Positions 44,891-55,475 of a stretch of DNA of 64,000 nucleotides are shown piece by piece; the stretch's first letter is position 1, and each line of letters starts with the position of its first letter. Position numbers and translations under genes: made by a program. The notes below the pieces were generated by a model, which was not told where the DNA came from, did not search any database, and was given only the letters and a program-made list of their open reading frames with translations. This DNA comes from Mycobacterium sp. Root265 (GTDB taxonomy: Bacteria > Actinomycetota > Actinomycetes > Mycobacteriales > Mycobacteriaceae): positions 39,699 to 103,698 of the forward strand of contig NZ_LMJA01000011.1 of the NCBI RefSeq assembly GCF_001428895.1, in the 5' to 3' direction.

Positions 44891-47509
44891 TCACGCCAGG
44901 GTGACCAGCGCCAGTTCGTTCTCCCCGGCCAGCAGGCGGTGGTGCGGCAGCACCCGCACCGTGTAGCCGACCGGACCGGCCAGCGGCAGCGGCGTGGTCG
45001 TGGAGAAGATCTGGTTGCCACCCACGGTGCCGGTGTGCGTCATCGCCACCTTCACCGGGTCCTGCAGGATGTCGCCGCTGTCGACCCGACCCACGACCGC
45101 CTGCACGACGACCTCGTCGGGCGCCAGCCCGGCCAGATACACCGATGCGGTGAGCGTCAGTTCACTGCCGATCAGCGGCGTGTCGGGCAGACCGTAACTG
45201 TCCACATCGGTGATCTGGATCTTCGGCCATTCCTGTTGCGCCCGTGAACGATACGCAGCCAACTGGCGTGCCGCGCCGAACGGCACCCCGGTGGAGTCGT
45301 CGGTCGGCTCGATGGTGGCGCGCAAGGATTTCGCCGCAGGCGCGTAGTACTTCTCGGTGTAGTCGCGGACCATGCGCGAGGCGAGCACCTTGGGCCCGAG
45401 TGCCTGCAGGGTGTGGCGCACCATCTCCACCCAGCGGGACGGCACGCCGTGTTCGTTGCGGTCGTAGAACGTGGTGGTCACCGAGGATTCGAGGAGCTCA
45501 TACAGCGCGCCGGCCTCGATATCGTCGCGGCGGCTCTCATCGGCAAGCCCGTCGGCGGTCGGGATCTCCCAGCCGTTCTCGCCGTCGTACCACTCGTCCC
45601 ACCAGCCGTCGCGGATGGACAGGTTCAGCCCGCCGTTGAGAGCGCTCTTCATGCCCGAGGTACCGCAGGCCTCCAGCGGGCGCAGCGGGTTGTTCAGCCA
45701 GACATCACAGCCCCAGTACAGCAGCCGGGCCATCGACATGTCGTAGTCCGGCAGGAAGGCGATCCGGTGCCGCACGTCCGCACGGTCGGCGAACCGCACG
45801 ATCTGCTGGATCAGCGCCTTGCCACCGTCATCGGCGGGGTGGGACTTGCCCGCGACGATCAGCTGCACCGGACGGTCGGCGTCGAGCAGCAGCCGCTCCA
45901 ACCGCTCCTGATCGCGCAGCATCAACGTCAACCGCTTGTAGGTGGGCACCCGGCGGGCGAACCCGACGGTCAGCACATCGGGATCGAATGCTGTTGCGAT
46001 CCAGCTCAGTTCAGCCTCTGAGGCACCCCGCTCCAGCCAGGAACGACGCAGTCGTGCGCGCACGTCCTCGATGAGCAGACCGCGCAGCTCGGAGCGGATC
46101 CGCCACAGATGACCGGCGTCGACCTGCTGCAGTTTGTGCCAGGTGTCCGCTTCGCTGAGCGAGCCGAGGTCGTCACTGCCGATCAGTTCGCGGGCCAGTT
46201 CCACCCATTGCGGCGCCGCCCACGTGGGTGCGTGCACACCGTTGGTGATTGAACCGATCGGCACCTCATCCGGGTCGAAGCCCGGCCACAGCTCGTTGAA
46301 CATCGCCCTGCTGACCCGGCCGTGCAGCAACGACACCCCGTTGGCCCGCTGGGCCAGCCGCAGACCCATGTGTGCCATGTTGAACTTCGACGGGTCGTCT
46401 TCCGCGCCGAAGGCGAGCACCCGTTCCAGCGGGACGCCCGGCAGCAGCCGGGTATCTGACTCATGCTCTTCGCGCGAGCGCTCATCGGCGAAATACCGGG
46501 TCACCATGTCGACGGGGAACCGGTCGATACCGGCGGGCACCGGGGTGTGGGTGGTGAACACCGTGGACGACCGGACCACCGTGAGTGCGGTGTCGAAGTC
46601 GAGTCCGGCGTCGATCAGCTCGCGGATCCGCTCCACCCCGAGGAAACCGGCATGCCCCTCGTTCATGTGGAACACCTCCGGGGCGGGTAGCCCCTCCACC
46701 TCGGTGTAGGCCCGGATGGCGCGGACACCGCCGATACCGGCCAGAATCTCCTGTTTGATCCGGTGTTCCTGGTCACCGCCGTAGAGCCGGTCGGTCACCC
46801 CGCGCAGATCGTGCTCGTTCTCGCCGATATCGGAATCGAGCAGCAGCAATGGGATTCGGCCGACCTGGGCGACCCAGACATGCGCGAACAGTTGCCTGCC
46901 GTCGGGCATGGCAAGTTCGATGAGCACGGCCTGGCCCTCGGCGTCGGTCAGCAGCCTCAGCGGGAGCCCCTGCGGGTCCAGCGACGGGTAGGTCTCGTGC
47001 TGCCAACCGTCGGCGGTCAGCGACTGCCGGAAGTACCCCGACCGGTAGTACAGCCCGACCGCGATCAGCGGCAGCCCCAGATCCGAGGCGGATTTCAGGT
47101 GGTCACCGGCCAGGATGCCCAGACCGCCGGAGTAGTTGGGCAGCACCTCGGCCACCCCGAACTCCATGGAGAAATAGGCGATTCCGTTGGGCAGCTCCAC
47201 CCCTTCGCCGGCCTGGTGCTGATACCACAACGGGCGGCTCAGATAGTCGTCCAGATCCGCGGCGAGCGCGTCGACACGCTGCAGGAATCCCTCGTCGACG
47301 GCGAGCTCGTCCAGACGTCGCGGACTGACCAGACCGAGTAGCGCCACCGGATCGGCACCGACCTGGTCCCACAGCGTCGCATCGATGGCGGCGAACAGGT
47401 CCTGCGTCGGTTTGTGCCATGACCAGCGCAGGTTGACCGACAATTTCTCCAGTGCGGAGAGCCGCTCGGGGAGATGTGCTCGGACCGTGAATCTGCGGAG
47501 GGCTTTCAC
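44891..47509 (-). CDS. glgP: Maltodextrin/alpha-glucan phosphorylase GlgP
   Basis: 872 residues from a GTG with AGGTGGAG upstream. It has the DUF3417 N-terminal domain, the phosphorylase core with GGLGILAGDHLKSASD, and the PLP-region PLEACGTSGMKSALNGG. It releases glucose-1-phosphate or, in the GlgE pathway, builds maltose-1-phosphate-linked pools. It is divergent from glgE. Residues 363-372 (DERSREEHES) are encoded by a copy of the dispersed repeat and look like an insertion before TRLLPGVP. Confidence 0.94.
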   Translation of the reverse strand: MKALRRFTVRAHLPERLSALEKLSVNLRWSWHKPTQDLFAAIDATLWDQVGADPVALLGLVSPRRLDELAVDEGFLQRVDALAADLDDYLSRPLWYQHQAGEGVELPNGIAYFSMEFGVAEVLPNYSGGLGILAGDHLKSASDLGLPLIAVGLYYRSGYFRQSLTADGWQHETYPSLDPQGLPLRLLTDAEGQAVLIELAMPDGRQLFAHVWVAQVGRIPLLLLDSDIGENEHDLRGVTDRLYGGDQEHRIKQEILAGIGGVRAIRAYTEVEGLPAPEVFHMNEGHAGFLGVERIRELIDAGLDFDTALTVVRSSTVFTTHTPVPAGIDRFPVDMVTRYFADERSREEHESDTRLLPGVPLERVLAFGAEDDPSKFNMAHMGLRLAQRANGVSLLHGRVSRAMFNELWPGFDPDEVPIGSITNGVHAPTWAAPQWVELARELIGSDDLGSLSEADTWHKLQQVDAGHLWRIRSELRGLLIEDVRARLRRSWLERGASEAELSWIATAFDPDVLTVGFARRVPTYKRLTLMLRDQERLERLLLDADRPVQLIVAGKSHPADDGGKALIQQIVRFADRADVRHRIAFLPDYDMSMARLLYWGCDVWLNNPLRPLEACGTSGMKSALNGGLNLSIRDGWWDEWYDGENGWEIPTADGLADESRRDDIEAGALYELLESSVTTTFYDRNEHGVPSRWVEMVRHTLQALGPKVLASRMVRDYTEKYYAPAAKSLRATIEPTDDSTGVPFGAARQLAAYRSRAQQEWPKIQITDVDSYGLPDTPLIGSELTLTASVYLAGLAPDEVVVQAVVGRVDSGDILQDPVKVAMTHTGTVGGNQIFSTTTPLPLAGPVGYTVRVLPHHRLLAGENELALVTLA
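46465..46486 (-). repeat. Short dispersed repeat, copy 3, inside glgP
   Basis: GATGAGCGCTCGCGCGAAGAGC on the minus strand differs by one base from the two intercistronic copies at 9126 and 10518. It is read through in frame as part of glgP. Confidence 0.6.
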
Positions 47510-47712
47510 GCGGCTCCACCTTACTGACCGACCCGCGGTGCGGCCCGGAGGTGTCGCTTCGGTCACCGGAGTCATCTCATCTCGCCCCCCGATGTGTCCC
47601 TGACACTAGGTTGGGTACTCAGAGTCGGTAACGAGCGCGTCGAGGCAGAAACAGAGACCAGACGGACCGCGGTCACCGAAGTCGGGGCCGCGCCGAGTGA
47701 GGAGATTCGTGC

Positions 47713-49782
47713 GTGACCGGTCGTATCGGAATCGATGACGTCGCGCCCGCGCTGTCCGGTGGACGATTTCCCGCCAAGGCGGTAGTCGGCGAAGTGGTAC
47801 CGGTGCGGGCAACGGTGTGGCGGGAGGGTCACGACGCGGTGTCGGCCACGCTCGTGGTGCGCTATCACGGCACGGCCTATCCTCAGCTGGCCCCGGACCC
47901 GCCGGGTTTGGTCTCGGAGCCCTCACCCCCGGTGACGCCGCCGCGGATCAAACCACTGGTGCTGCCGATGACACCCGGCCGCACACCCGATGTGCTGCAC
48001 GGTCAGTTCACCCCGGACCAGGTCGGCATGTGGACCTTCCGAGTCGACGGCTGGGGCGATCCGATCGCCACTTGGCGCAAGGGCGTGACCGCCAAGCTCG
48101 ACGCCGGCCAGGGTGAAACCGAACTGAACAACGATCTGCTCATCGGTGCTCAGCTGCTGGAGCGGGCCGCCACCGGCGTGCCACGCGAGCAGCGCCGGCC
48201 GCTGGTCGATGCCGCGGCCGCGCTGCGCGAACCGGGTGATCCGTTCACCCGTGCCGGCGCCGCGCTGTCTCCCGCCATCGCCGATCTGCTGGATCGCTAT
48301 CCGCTGCGCGAACTGCTTACTCGCGGTGAGCAATTCGGAGTGTGGGTCGATCGGCCGCAGGCCCGCTTCTCGGCCTGGTACGAACTGTTCCCGCGTTCCA
48401 CCGGCGGCTGGGACAGCAACGGCAAACCGGTGCACGGCACGTTCGCCACCGCCGCCAAGGATCTCCCCCGGGTCGCCCGGATGGGCTTCGACGTCGTGTA
48501 TCTGCCCCCGATCCACCCGATCGGCAAGGTGCACAGAAAGGGGCGCAACAACAGCGTGACCGCGGCCGAGGGCGACGTCGGCTCCCCGTGGGCGATCGGA
48601 AGCACCGAGGGTGGTCATGACGCCATCCACCCCGACCTCGGCACCATCGAGGACTTCGACGACTTCGTCGCGGCCGCAGCCGATCAGGGACTGTCGGTCG
48701 CGCTCGATCTCGCTCTGCAGTGCGCGCCAGATCACCCCTGGGCGCAGGCACATCCGGAGTGGTTCACCGTGCTGCCCGACGGCACCATCGCCTATGCGGA
48801 GAATCCGCCGAAGAAGTATCAGGACATCTACCCGCTGAACTTCGACAACGACCCGGCCGGGCTCTACGCCGAGGTGCTCCGGGTGGTGCGGTACTGGATA
48901 TCGCACGGCGTCAAGATCTTCCGGGTGGACAACCCGCACACCAAGCCGCCCAACTTCTGGGCGTGGCTGATCGGCAAGGTCAAGGACGAGGATCCCGACG
49001 TACTGTTCCTCGCCGAGGCCTTCACCCGGCCGGCGCGGTTGTACGGTCTGGCCAAACTGGGCTTCACCCAGTCCTATTCGTACTTCACCTGGCGCACCGC
49101 CAAGTGGGAACTCATCGAGTACGGCGAACAGATCGCCGAGTATGCCGACTGCGCGCGCCCGAACCTGTTCGTCAACACCCCGGACATCCTGCACGAAAGC
49201 CTGCAACACGGCGGTCCCGGCATGTTCGCCATCCGGGCGGTACTGGCCTCGACCTTCAGTTCGGTGTGGGGCGTGTACTCGGGTTTCGAGCTGTTCGAGC
49301 ACCGGGCGGTGCGCGAAGGCAGCGAGGAATACCTGGACTCGGAGAAATACGAGCTGCGTCCACGCGATTTCGAGGCGGCGGTGGCCACCGGCCAGTCGCT
49401 GGAGCCGTTCATCGGCAGGCTCAACGAGATCCGGCGGCTGCACCCGGCGCTGGAGCAACTGCGCACCATCAAGTTCCACCACGTCGACAATGACGCGATC
49501 CTGGCCTACAGCAAGTTCGATCCGGTCACCGGTGACTGTGTGCTGGTGGTGGTGACGCTCAATCCGTTCGGCCCCGAGGAAGGCACCGTCTGGCTGGACA
49601 TGGCCGGCCTGGGCATGGAGCCCTACGACCGATTCTGGGTGCGAGATGAAGTCACCGGTGACGAATACCACTGGGGCCAGGCCAATTACGTGCGACTGGA
49701 CCCGGGACGGGCGGTTGCACACATCCTCAACATGCCTTTGATCCCGTACGAATCTCGACTGAGCCTCTTACGGAGGGAGTGA
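47713..49782 (+). CDS. glgE: Maltosyltransferase GlgE (alpha-1,4-glucan:maltose-1-phosphate)
   Basis: 689 residues from GTG. A GH13_3 enzyme with nucleophile Asp in [11 protein letters not shown] near residue 406, acid Glu in FLAEAFTRP and the third Asp in VNTPDILHE. It extends alpha-1,4-glucan with maltose from maltose-1-phosphate, part of the trehalose-to-glucan pathway. It is followed by glgB after seven bases. Confidence 0.95.
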   Translation: MTGRIGIDDVAPALSGGRFPAKAVVGEVVPVRATVWREGHDAVSATLVVRYHGTAYPQLAPDPPGLVSEPSPPVTPPRIKPLVLPMTPGRTPDVLHGQFTPDQVGMWTFRVDGWGDPIATWRKGVTAKLDAGQGETELNNDLLIGAQLLERAATGVPREQRRPLVDAAAALREPGDPFTRAGAALSPAIADLLDRYPLRELLTRGEQFGVWVDRPQARFSAWYELFPRSTGGWDSNGKPVHGTFATAAKDLPRVARMGFDVVYLPPIHPIGKVHRKGRNNSVTAAEGDVGSPWAIGSTEGGHDAIHPDLGTIEDFDDFVAAAADQGLSVALDLALQCAPDHPWAQAHPEWFTVLPDGTIAYAENPPKKYQDIYPLNFDNDPAGLYAEVLRVVRYWISHGVKIFRVDNPHTKPPNFWAWLIGKVKDEDPDVLFLAEAFTRPARLYGLAKLGFTQSYSYFTWRTAKWELIEYGEQIAEYADCARPNLFVNTPDILHESLQHGGPGMFAIRAVLASTFSSVWGVYSGFELFEHRAVREGSEEYLDSEKYELRPRDFEAAVATGQSLEPFIGRLNEIRRLHPALEQLRTIKFHHVDNDAILAYSKFDPVTGDCVLVVVTLNPFGPEEGTVWLDMAGLGMEPYDRFWVRDEVTGDEYHWGQANYVRLDPGRAVAHILNMPLIPYESRLSLLRRE

Positions 49783-49789
49783 GTAAATC

Positions 49790-51988
49790 TTGACTCAAAC
49801 CAACCCCAACACCAGCATTCACCTGCGCCCCGGTGCGAACGACCTGCACCGGCTGAGCGCCGGCGAGCATCACGACCCGCACTCGATCCTGGGCGCGCAC
49901 GAATACGGCGACCACACGGTCATCCGCGCGCTGCGCCCGCACGCCGAGTCGGTGACCGCGCTGATCGGCGGTGAGCGCTATCCGCTGAATCACCTGGAGG
50001 CAGGCCTGTTCGCGGGCGCAGTACCGTTCACCGACCTGATCGACTACCGCCTCGAGGTGCAGTACCCCGACGCCCCGGCCATCACGGTCGCCGATGCCTA
50101 CCGATTCCTGCCCACCCTCGGCGAGATCGACCTGCACCTGTTCGCCGAGGGTCGCCACGAGCGACTGTGGGAAACCCTGGGCGCGCACCGCCGCAGCTTC
50201 ACCACGCCGGATGGCGTGGTGGAGGGTTATTCGTTCGCGGTCTGGGCGCCGAACGCCAAGGGCATCAGCCTGATCGGCGAGTTCAACCATTGGGACGGCG
50301 GCCAGGCACCGATGCGGGTGCTGGGCTCGACCGGCGTCTGGGAACTGTTCTGGCCCGATTTCCCCGAAGACGGCCTCTACAAGTTCCGGGTCCACGGGGT
50401 CGACGGCTCGGTCAGCGACCGGGCGGATCCGTTCGCCTTCGCCGCCGAGGTGCCGCCACGGACGGCGTCGCGGGTCAACACCAGTGACTACAGCTGGAAC
50501 GACGATGAATGGATGGCCGGGCGCGCGCTGCGCAATCCGGTCTTCGAACCGATGAGCACTTACGAGGTGCACCTGATGTCGTGGCGGCCGGGCCTGACCT
50601 ATCGCGAGTTGGCGGTCGAACTCACCGACTACCTCGTCGAGCACGGTTTCACCCACGTCGAGATGCTGCCGGTCGCGGCGCATCCGTTCAGCGGTTCCTG
50701 GGGTTACCAGGTCACCTCGTACTACGCACCCACACCGCGACTGGGCAGTCCCGACGATCTGCGCTATCTGATCGACACGCTGCACCAGGCCGGCATCGGC
50801 GTGATCATCGACTGGGTGCCCGCGCACTTCCCGAAGGACGCCTGGGCGCTGGGCCGCTTCGACGGGACCGCGCTCTACGAGCACTCCGATCCGCGGCGCG
50901 GCGAGCAACTCGATTGGGGCACCTACGTTTTCGACTTCGGGCGCCCCGAGGTCCGGAACTTCCTGGTGGCGAACGCGCTGTACTGGTTGCAGGAGTACCA
51001 CGTCGACGGCCTGCGGGTCGACGCGGTGGCATCGATGCTGTACCTGGACTACTCGCGGCCGGCCGACGGCTGGACGCCTAACATCTACGGCGGTCGGGAG
51101 AACCTGGAGGCGGTGCAGTTCCTGCAGGAGATGAACGCCACGGTGCACAAGGTGACCCCCGGCATCGTCACGATCGCCGAGGAGTCGACCTCGTGGCCGG
51201 GCGTGACGCGACCGACCAACCTTGGCGGCCTTGGCTTTTCGATGAAGTGGAACATGGGCTGGATGAACGACACCCTGGAGTTCATCAAGCGCGACCCGAT
51301 TCACCGCAGCTATCACCACCACGAGATCACCTTCTCGATGCTCTACGCGTTCAGCGAGAACTTCGTCCTGCCGATCAGCCACGACGAGGTGGTGCACGGC
51401 AAGGGCACGTTGTGGAGCCGGATGCCGGGCAACGACCACAACAAGGCAGCGGGCCTGCGCGGGCTGCTGGCCTACCAGTGGGCACACCCGGGTAAGCAGT
51501 TGCTGTTCATGGGCCAGGAGTTCGGCCAGCGCGCCGAATGGTCCGAGGAACGCGGTGTGGACTGGTATCAGCTGTCCGAGCAGAGCTTCTCGACCGGGAT
51601 CTCGAATCTGGTGACCGATATCAACGCCCTCTACCGCAGCCGCCGGGCGCTGTGGTCCCGCGACACCGTGCCCGACGGCTACTCGTGGATCGACGCCAAC
51701 GACTCGGCGAACAATGTGCTGAGCTTCCTGCGCTTCGGTGACGACGGCTCGACGCTGGCCTGCGTGTTCAACTTCTCCGGGAACGAGCATGGGCAGTACC
51801 GGCTGGGCCTGCCGCAGTCGGGGACGTGGCGGGAGGTGCTCAACACCGACGCCACCATCTACAACGGGTCCGGTATCGGCAACCTGGGATCGGTGGAGGC
51901 GACGGCCGAGCCGTGGCACGGGCGCCCTGCGTCGGCGGTGATGGCACTGCCGCCGTTGGCCGCGCTCTGGTTCGAGCTGGAACAGTAG
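49790..51988 (+). CDS. glgB: 1,4-alpha-glucan branching enzyme GlgB
   Basis: 732 residues from a TTG start preceded by GGAGGGAG. An N-terminal CBM48 region ([21 protein letters not shown]) precedes the GH13_9 catalytic domain with nucleophile Asp in [17 protein letters not shown], Glu in IAEEST and Asp in [12 protein letters not shown]. It introduces alpha-1,6 branches into glucan made by GlgE. The gene ends 12 bases before a 44-base palindromic terminator. Confidence 0.96.
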   Translation: MTQTNPNTSIHLRPGANDLHRLSAGEHHDPHSILGAHEYGDHTVIRALRPHAESVTALIGGERYPLNHLEAGLFAGAVPFTDLIDYRLEVQYPDAPAITVADAYRFLPTLGEIDLHLFAEGRHERLWETLGAHRRSFTTPDGVVEGYSFAVWAPNAKGISLIGEFNHWDGGQAPMRVLGSTGVWELFWPDFPEDGLYKFRVHGVDGSVSDRADPFAFAAEVPPRTASRVNTSDYSWNDDEWMAGRALRNPVFEPMSTYEVHLMSWRPGLTYRELAVELTDYLVEHGFTHVEMLPVAAHPFSGSWGYQVTSYYAPTPRLGSPDDLRYLIDTLHQAGIGVIIDWVPAHFPKDAWALGRFDGTALYEHSDPRRGEQLDWGTYVFDFGRPEVRNFLVANALYWLQEYHVDGLRVDAVASMLYLDYSRPADGWTPNIYGGRENLEAVQFLQEMNATVHKVTPGIVTIAEESTSWPGVTRPTNLGGLGFSMKWNMGWMNDTLEFIKRDPIHRSYHHHEITFSMLYAFSENFVLPISHDEVVHGKGTLWSRMPGNDHNKAAGLRGLLAYQWAHPGKQLLFMGQEFGQRAEWSEERGVDWYQLSEQSFSTGISNLVTDINALYRSRRALWSRDTVPDGYSWIDANDSANNVLSFLRFGDDGSTLACVFNFSGNEHGQYRLGLPQSGTWREVLNTDATIYNGSGIGNLGSVEATAEPWHGRPASAVMALPPLAALWFELEQ

Positions 51989-52000
51989 CCCCGCGAACAG

Positions 52001-52044
52001 ACACGAATGGCCCTTATTTCCTAGGAAATAAGGGCCATTCGTGT
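52001..52044. terminator. Perfect 44-base palindromic terminator between convergent genes
   Basis: The stretch is its own reverse complement throughout, centred on CCTAGG at 52020-52025, with no mismatches. It lies between the glgB stop (51988) and the stop of the convergent thioredoxin-domain gene (52060). It can fold as a 20-plus base pair hairpin on either transcript. Confidence 0.85.
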
Positions 52045-52059
52045 GTTCTCGGGCAGTTG

Positions 52060-52953
52060 TCAGTAGAGCGCGTTCGCCAGCTTGCGGCGGGCCGCGATGA
52101 CCTCCGGGTCGGCGGCGTCGAAGAGATCGAACAATTCGATCAGTCGGGTGCGGGCGGCGGTGCGCTCGTCCCCGGCGGTGGCTTTGATCAACGCGATCAG
52201 CCGGTCGAAGGCGGCTTCGACGTTCTGCTGCAGGATCTCGACGTCAGCGGCGGCGAAGGCGGCTTCGGCATCGCCGGGCGCCGCATCGGCCAGCGCCGGT
52301 GCCTCGACCGGTCGGGTCGTCGCCCGCTGCAGGAACGTGATCTGCCGAACCGCGCCGATCGCCTCGGCGTCGGTGGGTTTGGCCGCCAGAATGGCCTCGT
52401 AGGCCGTCAGCGCCGCGTCGAAATCACCGTCGTCCAGGTAGGCGCGGGCCTGCTCCAACTCCGGGTCGGCCTGCTCGGGCTGTTCGGGGACCCCGCTGAG
52501 CTTGCCCGCAGTGGCGCTGATCAGTGAATCGATCCACTGACGCAACTGATCGGGCGGCTGCGGGCCCTGGAAGCTGGAGATCGGCTGACCGCCGGCCAGA
52601 GCCACCACGGTGGGTACTGCCTGCACGCCGAACATCTGCGCCACCCGCGGGGTGGTGTCGACGTTGACCATGGCCAGCGACCACGTGCCGCCATCGGTCT
52701 GGGCCAGGGCGCCCAGCGCCTCCCCCAACTGGACGCTCGCGTCGCTGCGCGGCGTCCACAGCAGGACGACGACCGGGATCTCGCTGGAACGGACCAGCAC
52801 CTCGGCTTCCAGATTCGCCTCGGTGACCTGGACCGCGCCGGTCACCTCGGCGGGCGCCGCGGCACCCGGGGGCGGCGGCGGTGGCTGCTTGAGCGCGGAG
52901 AGATCGAATGCACCGGCCAGGGCCGGTCCGACGGAAGGGCGTGGGCGTGTCAC
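52060..52953 (-). CDS. Thioredoxin-domain/TPR protein without redox cysteines (YbbN/CnoX-like, Rv1324-like)
   Basis: 297 residues from GTG. A Pro-rich start (LKQPPPPPPGA) is followed by a thioredoxin fold (VVVLLWTPRSDASVQL ... VPTVVALAGG), then tetratricopeptide helices. The CxxC position reads TPRSDA, so it has no disulfide activity. YbbN-type proteins are co-chaperones or holdases, and that role is inferred. Its start overlaps the DUF3817 gene stop by four bases. Confidence 0.88.
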   Translation of the reverse strand: MTRPRPSVGPALAGAFDLSALKQPPPPPPGAAAPAEVTGAVQVTEANLEAEVLVRSSEIPVVVLLWTPRSDASVQLGEALGALAQTDGGTWSLAMVNVDTTPRVAQMFGVQAVPTVVALAGGQPISSFQGPQPPDQLRQWIDSLISATAGKLSGVPEQPEQADPELEQARAYLDDGDFDAALTAYEAILAAKPTDAEAIGAVRQITFLQRATTRPVEAPALADAAPGDAEAAFAAADVEILQQNVEAAFDRLIALIKATAGDERTAARTRLIELFDLFDAADPEVIAARRKLANALY

Positions 52954-53327
52954 GCCACCAAGTTTGGCACGTCCTCGCCGGCGCCGGCAGCGACGGTAGG
53001 TCCACCGATCCGGCCGGTCCGGTCGGCCCAGATGACGAAGATCACACTTCCCAGCGGCACGATGCTGCCCAGCAACGCCAGCACCCAGGTCACGACGTTC
53101 CATTTGCGCGCGATCCCGACCAGCAGTGCGCCGACCAGGAAGGCCATGAAGATGCCACCGTGGATCGGGCCGAAGATCTTCACACCGATCTCGGTCTGCG
53201 GGGAACCGACGTACTTGAAGTACATCCCGACCAGCAGTCCGGCCCAGCTGAGTGCTTCCGCGATCGCGATGATCCGGAACCAGCCCGCCACGCTGCGGAC
53301 GTCATAGTTGTTTGCCATGAGCGCCAT
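52950..53327 (-). CDS. DUF3817 integral membrane protein
   Basis: 125 residues (122 from an alternative ATG at 53318) with three helices: FRIIAIAEALSWAGLLVGMYFKY, FGPIHGGIFMAFLVGALLVG and a third ending in VIWADR. It shares the Glu in helix 1 and the His-Gly pair in helix 2 with the DUF3817 protein at 29632. It is coupled to the thioredoxin-domain gene. Confidence 0.82.
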   Translation of the reverse strand: MALMANNYDVRSVAGWFRIIAIAEALSWAGLLVGMYFKYVGSPQTEIGVKIFGPIHGGIFMAFLVGALLVGIARKWNVVTWVLALLGSIVPLGSVIFVIWADRTGRIGGPTVAAGAGEDVPNLVA

Positions 53328-53392
53328 TGTGCCGCAGCGGGCGGCCAGCTACTACATTGTGTCGTTGCTCAAACTGAGCGCATTCTCAGCGG

Positions 53393-54586
53393 TCAGGGAC
53401 GGCGCAGGACCAGAGCGTCGCCCTGTCCGCCCGCGCCGCACAGCGCGGCGACGGCGTAGCCCGAGCCCTTGCGCGCCAGCTCCAGCGCCGCGTGCAGGGT
53501 GATGCGGGCACCGGAGGTGCCGATCGGGTGACCGATGGCGATCGCGCCGCCGTTGACGTTCACCTTCGCCGGGTCCACCCCGAGTTCCTTGGTGGACGCC
53601 AGCGACACCGCGGCGAACGCCTCGTTGATCTCGATGACATCGAGCTGATCGACGGTGATGCCCTCGCGCGCAATGGCCTTCTTGATGGCGTTGGCCGGCT
53701 GGCTCTGCAACGTCGAATCCGGGCCGGCCACCACACCGTGCGCACCGATCTCGGCCAGCCAGCTCAGCCCGAGTTCGGTGGCCTTGGCCTTGCTCATCAC
53801 CACGACGGCAGCGGCGCCGTCGGAGATCTGGGAGGCCGAACCGGCGGTGATGGTGCCGTCCTTGCGGAAGGCCGGACGCAGCCCACCGAGGGACTCCGCG
53901 GTGGTGTTGGCGCGGATGCCCTCATCCTCGTTGAACTCGATCGGGTCACCCTTGCGCTGTGGGATCTGCACCGGCACCACCTCGTCGGCGAAGACGCCGT
54001 CCTTCCAGGCAGCCGCGGCCTTCTGGTGCGACTGCGCGGCCAGTTCGTCCTGCTCGGCGCGGGTGAACTGGTCGACATCATTGCGCTGTTCGGTCAGCGC
54101 GCCCATCGGCTGATCGGTGAACACATCGTGCAGGCCGTCGTAGGCCAGGTGATCCACCAGCGTGGTGTCGCCGTACTTGAAACCCTCGCGGCTCTTGGGC
54201 AGCAGATGCGGGGCCTGGCTCATCGATTCCTGGCCACCGGCGACCACCACCTCGAATTCCCCGGCGCGGATCAGCTGATCGGCCAGCGCGATGGCGTCGA
54301 TTCCGGACAGGCACATCTTGTTGATGGTCAGCGACGGCACATCCCAGCCGATGCCGGCGCCGACGGCGGCCTGGCGGGCGGGCATCTGCCCGGCACCGGC
54401 GGTCAGCACCTGACCCATGATCACGTAGTCGACCAGGCGCGCCGGTCCGTCAATGTTGGGGAAAGCCTTCTCCAGAGCCGCCTTGATCGCGAGGGCACCG
54501 AGGTCGCTGCCCGAGAAATCTTTCAGCGAGCCCATCAGCTTGCCGACGGGGGTCCGCGCTCCCGCAACGATCACCGAGGTCGTCAT
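53393..54586 (-). CDS. fadA4: Acetyl-CoA C-acetyltransferase (FadA4-like)
   Basis: 397 residues from the ATG at 54586 with GGAGG seven bases upstream. Nucleophile Cys in INKMCLSGI near residue 92, [18 protein letters not shown] and CGAGGQGD at the C-terminus. It is a biosynthetic/degradative thiolase forming or cleaving acetoacetyl-CoA. The position next to the methylmalonyl-CoA epimerase matches M. tuberculosis fadA4, hence the symbol. The two genes are divergent. Confidence 0.92.
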   Translation of the reverse strand: MTTSVIVAGARTPVGKLMGSLKDFSGSDLGALAIKAALEKAFPNIDGPARLVDYVIMGQVLTAGAGQMPARQAAVGAGIGWDVPSLTINKMCLSGIDAIALADQLIRAGEFEVVVAGGQESMSQAPHLLPKSREGFKYGDTTLVDHLAYDGLHDVFTDQPMGALTEQRNDVDQFTRAEQDELAAQSHQKAAAAWKDGVFADEVVPVQIPQRKGDPIEFNEDEGIRANTTAESLGGLRPAFRKDGTITAGSASQISDGAAAVVVMSKAKATELGLSWLAEIGAHGVVAGPDSTLQSQPANAIKKAIAREGITVDQLDVIEINEAFAAVSLASTKELGVDPAKVNVNGGAIAIGHPIGTSGARITLHAALELARKGSGYAVAALCGAGGQGDALVLRRP

Positions 54587-54680
54587 TTCCATCCTCCAAA
54601 GAATTTGTAACGGGCCTGAGAAGGCAAGTGTGGCCGATCACACAGGCATAAAAACTGCAATGTCAGGTTACTTTTACTCT

Positions 54681-55157
54681 ATGACCACCGACCACGTCGA
54701 TGCCCGCCCGGCACTCGCCAGCGCGCTGGTGACCGCGATCGATCACGTGGGTATTGCCGTGCCCGATCTGGATGCGGCCATCAAGTGGTACCACGACCAC
54801 CTCGGCATGATCGTGCTGCACGAGGAGGTCAACGAGGACCAGGGCGTCCGCGAGGCCATGCTCTCGGTGCGCGGCTCGGCCAAGGACAGCGCACAGATCC
54901 AGCTGCTGGCCCCGCTGGACGAGTCCTCGACGATCGCCAAGTTCATCAGCACCCGCGGCCCCGGCCTGCAGCAGCTGGCCTACCGCACCAGCGATATCGA
55001 TGCCCTCTCGGAACGGTTGCGCGCCGACGGTGTGCGCCTGCTCTACGACGCACCGCGCCGGGGTACTGCGGACTCGCGGATCAACTTCATCCACCCCAAG
55101 GACGCCGGCGGGGTTCTCATCGAACTCGTCGAGCCCAAGGCCGACGCAGTTCATTAG
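54681..55157 (+). CDS. Methylmalonyl-CoA epimerase (VOC/glyoxalase fold)
   Basis: 158 residues. AIDHVGIAVPDLDAAIKWY near the start gives the first metal His. GPGLQQLAYRTSDI and the C-terminal GGVLIELVEP Glu complete the site, with the usual His/Gln/Glu set of the family. It interconverts the (R) and (S) epimers of methylmalonyl-CoA. TACTTT (54669-54674) lies six bases before the ATG, suggesting a leaderless transcript. Confidence 0.92.
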   Translation: MTTDHVDARPALASALVTAIDHVGIAVPDLDAAIKWYHDHLGMIVLHEEVNEDQGVREAMLSVRGSAKDSAQIQLLAPLDESSTIAKFISTRGPGLQQLAYRTSDIDALSERLRADGVRLLYDAPRRGTADSRINFIHPKDAGGVLIELVEPKADAVH

Positions 55158-55168
55158 AACGCCGCCCA

Positions 55169-55459
55169 CTAGGACCAGCGTCTGGTCGGGCCGCGGTTGG
55201 CCCGGTTGTTCCAGCAGGACGTGTGCCAGTGCCTGCGGTCCTCGATATCGCCGTATTCGACCGGCAGCACCACCACGTGCGCGACGCCGGGCTGGATCTC
55301 ATGATCGCAACCCGGGCACCGATAGGCCTTGGTGGCCCGTGCCGCCGACACCGTCTTGACCTCGTAGTCGTAGCCGTCAGGACCCGATTCCACGCGCCGC
55401 TGCGACAGCCACTGCGGCACCGGTCGGTCCGCACGACGGTCGGGGCGACGCCTTGCCAC
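55169..55459 (-). CDS. Small zinc-ribbon-like basic protein
   Basis: 96 residues from a GTG. The N-terminus is very basic (RRRPDRRADR) and the centre holds CPGCDHEIQPGVAHVVV with a later HWHTSCW, a four-ligand Cys/His zinc site. It follows nucS by 16 bases. Homologues appear next to nucS in actinobacteria as far as I recall. Function unknown; a nucleic-acid-binding role is a guess. Confidence 0.75.
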   Translation of the reverse strand: MARRRPDRRADRPVPQWLSQRRVESGPDGYDYEVKTVSAARATKAYRCPGCDHEIQPGVAHVVVLPVEYGDIEDRRHWHTSCWNNRANRGPTRRWS

Positions 55460-55475
55460 TAGAAACCGCTTCCCA

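Noticed and set aside
49727-51919. A 730-residue frame antisense to glgB, and a 599-residue one antisense to glgE (47923-49722)
   Set aside because: Both mirror strong GH13 genes. High third-position GC produces long stop-free antisense frames.
47713-51988. glgE-glgB as a novel glucan system
   Set aside because: It is the well-described GlgE pathway in its usual arrangement.
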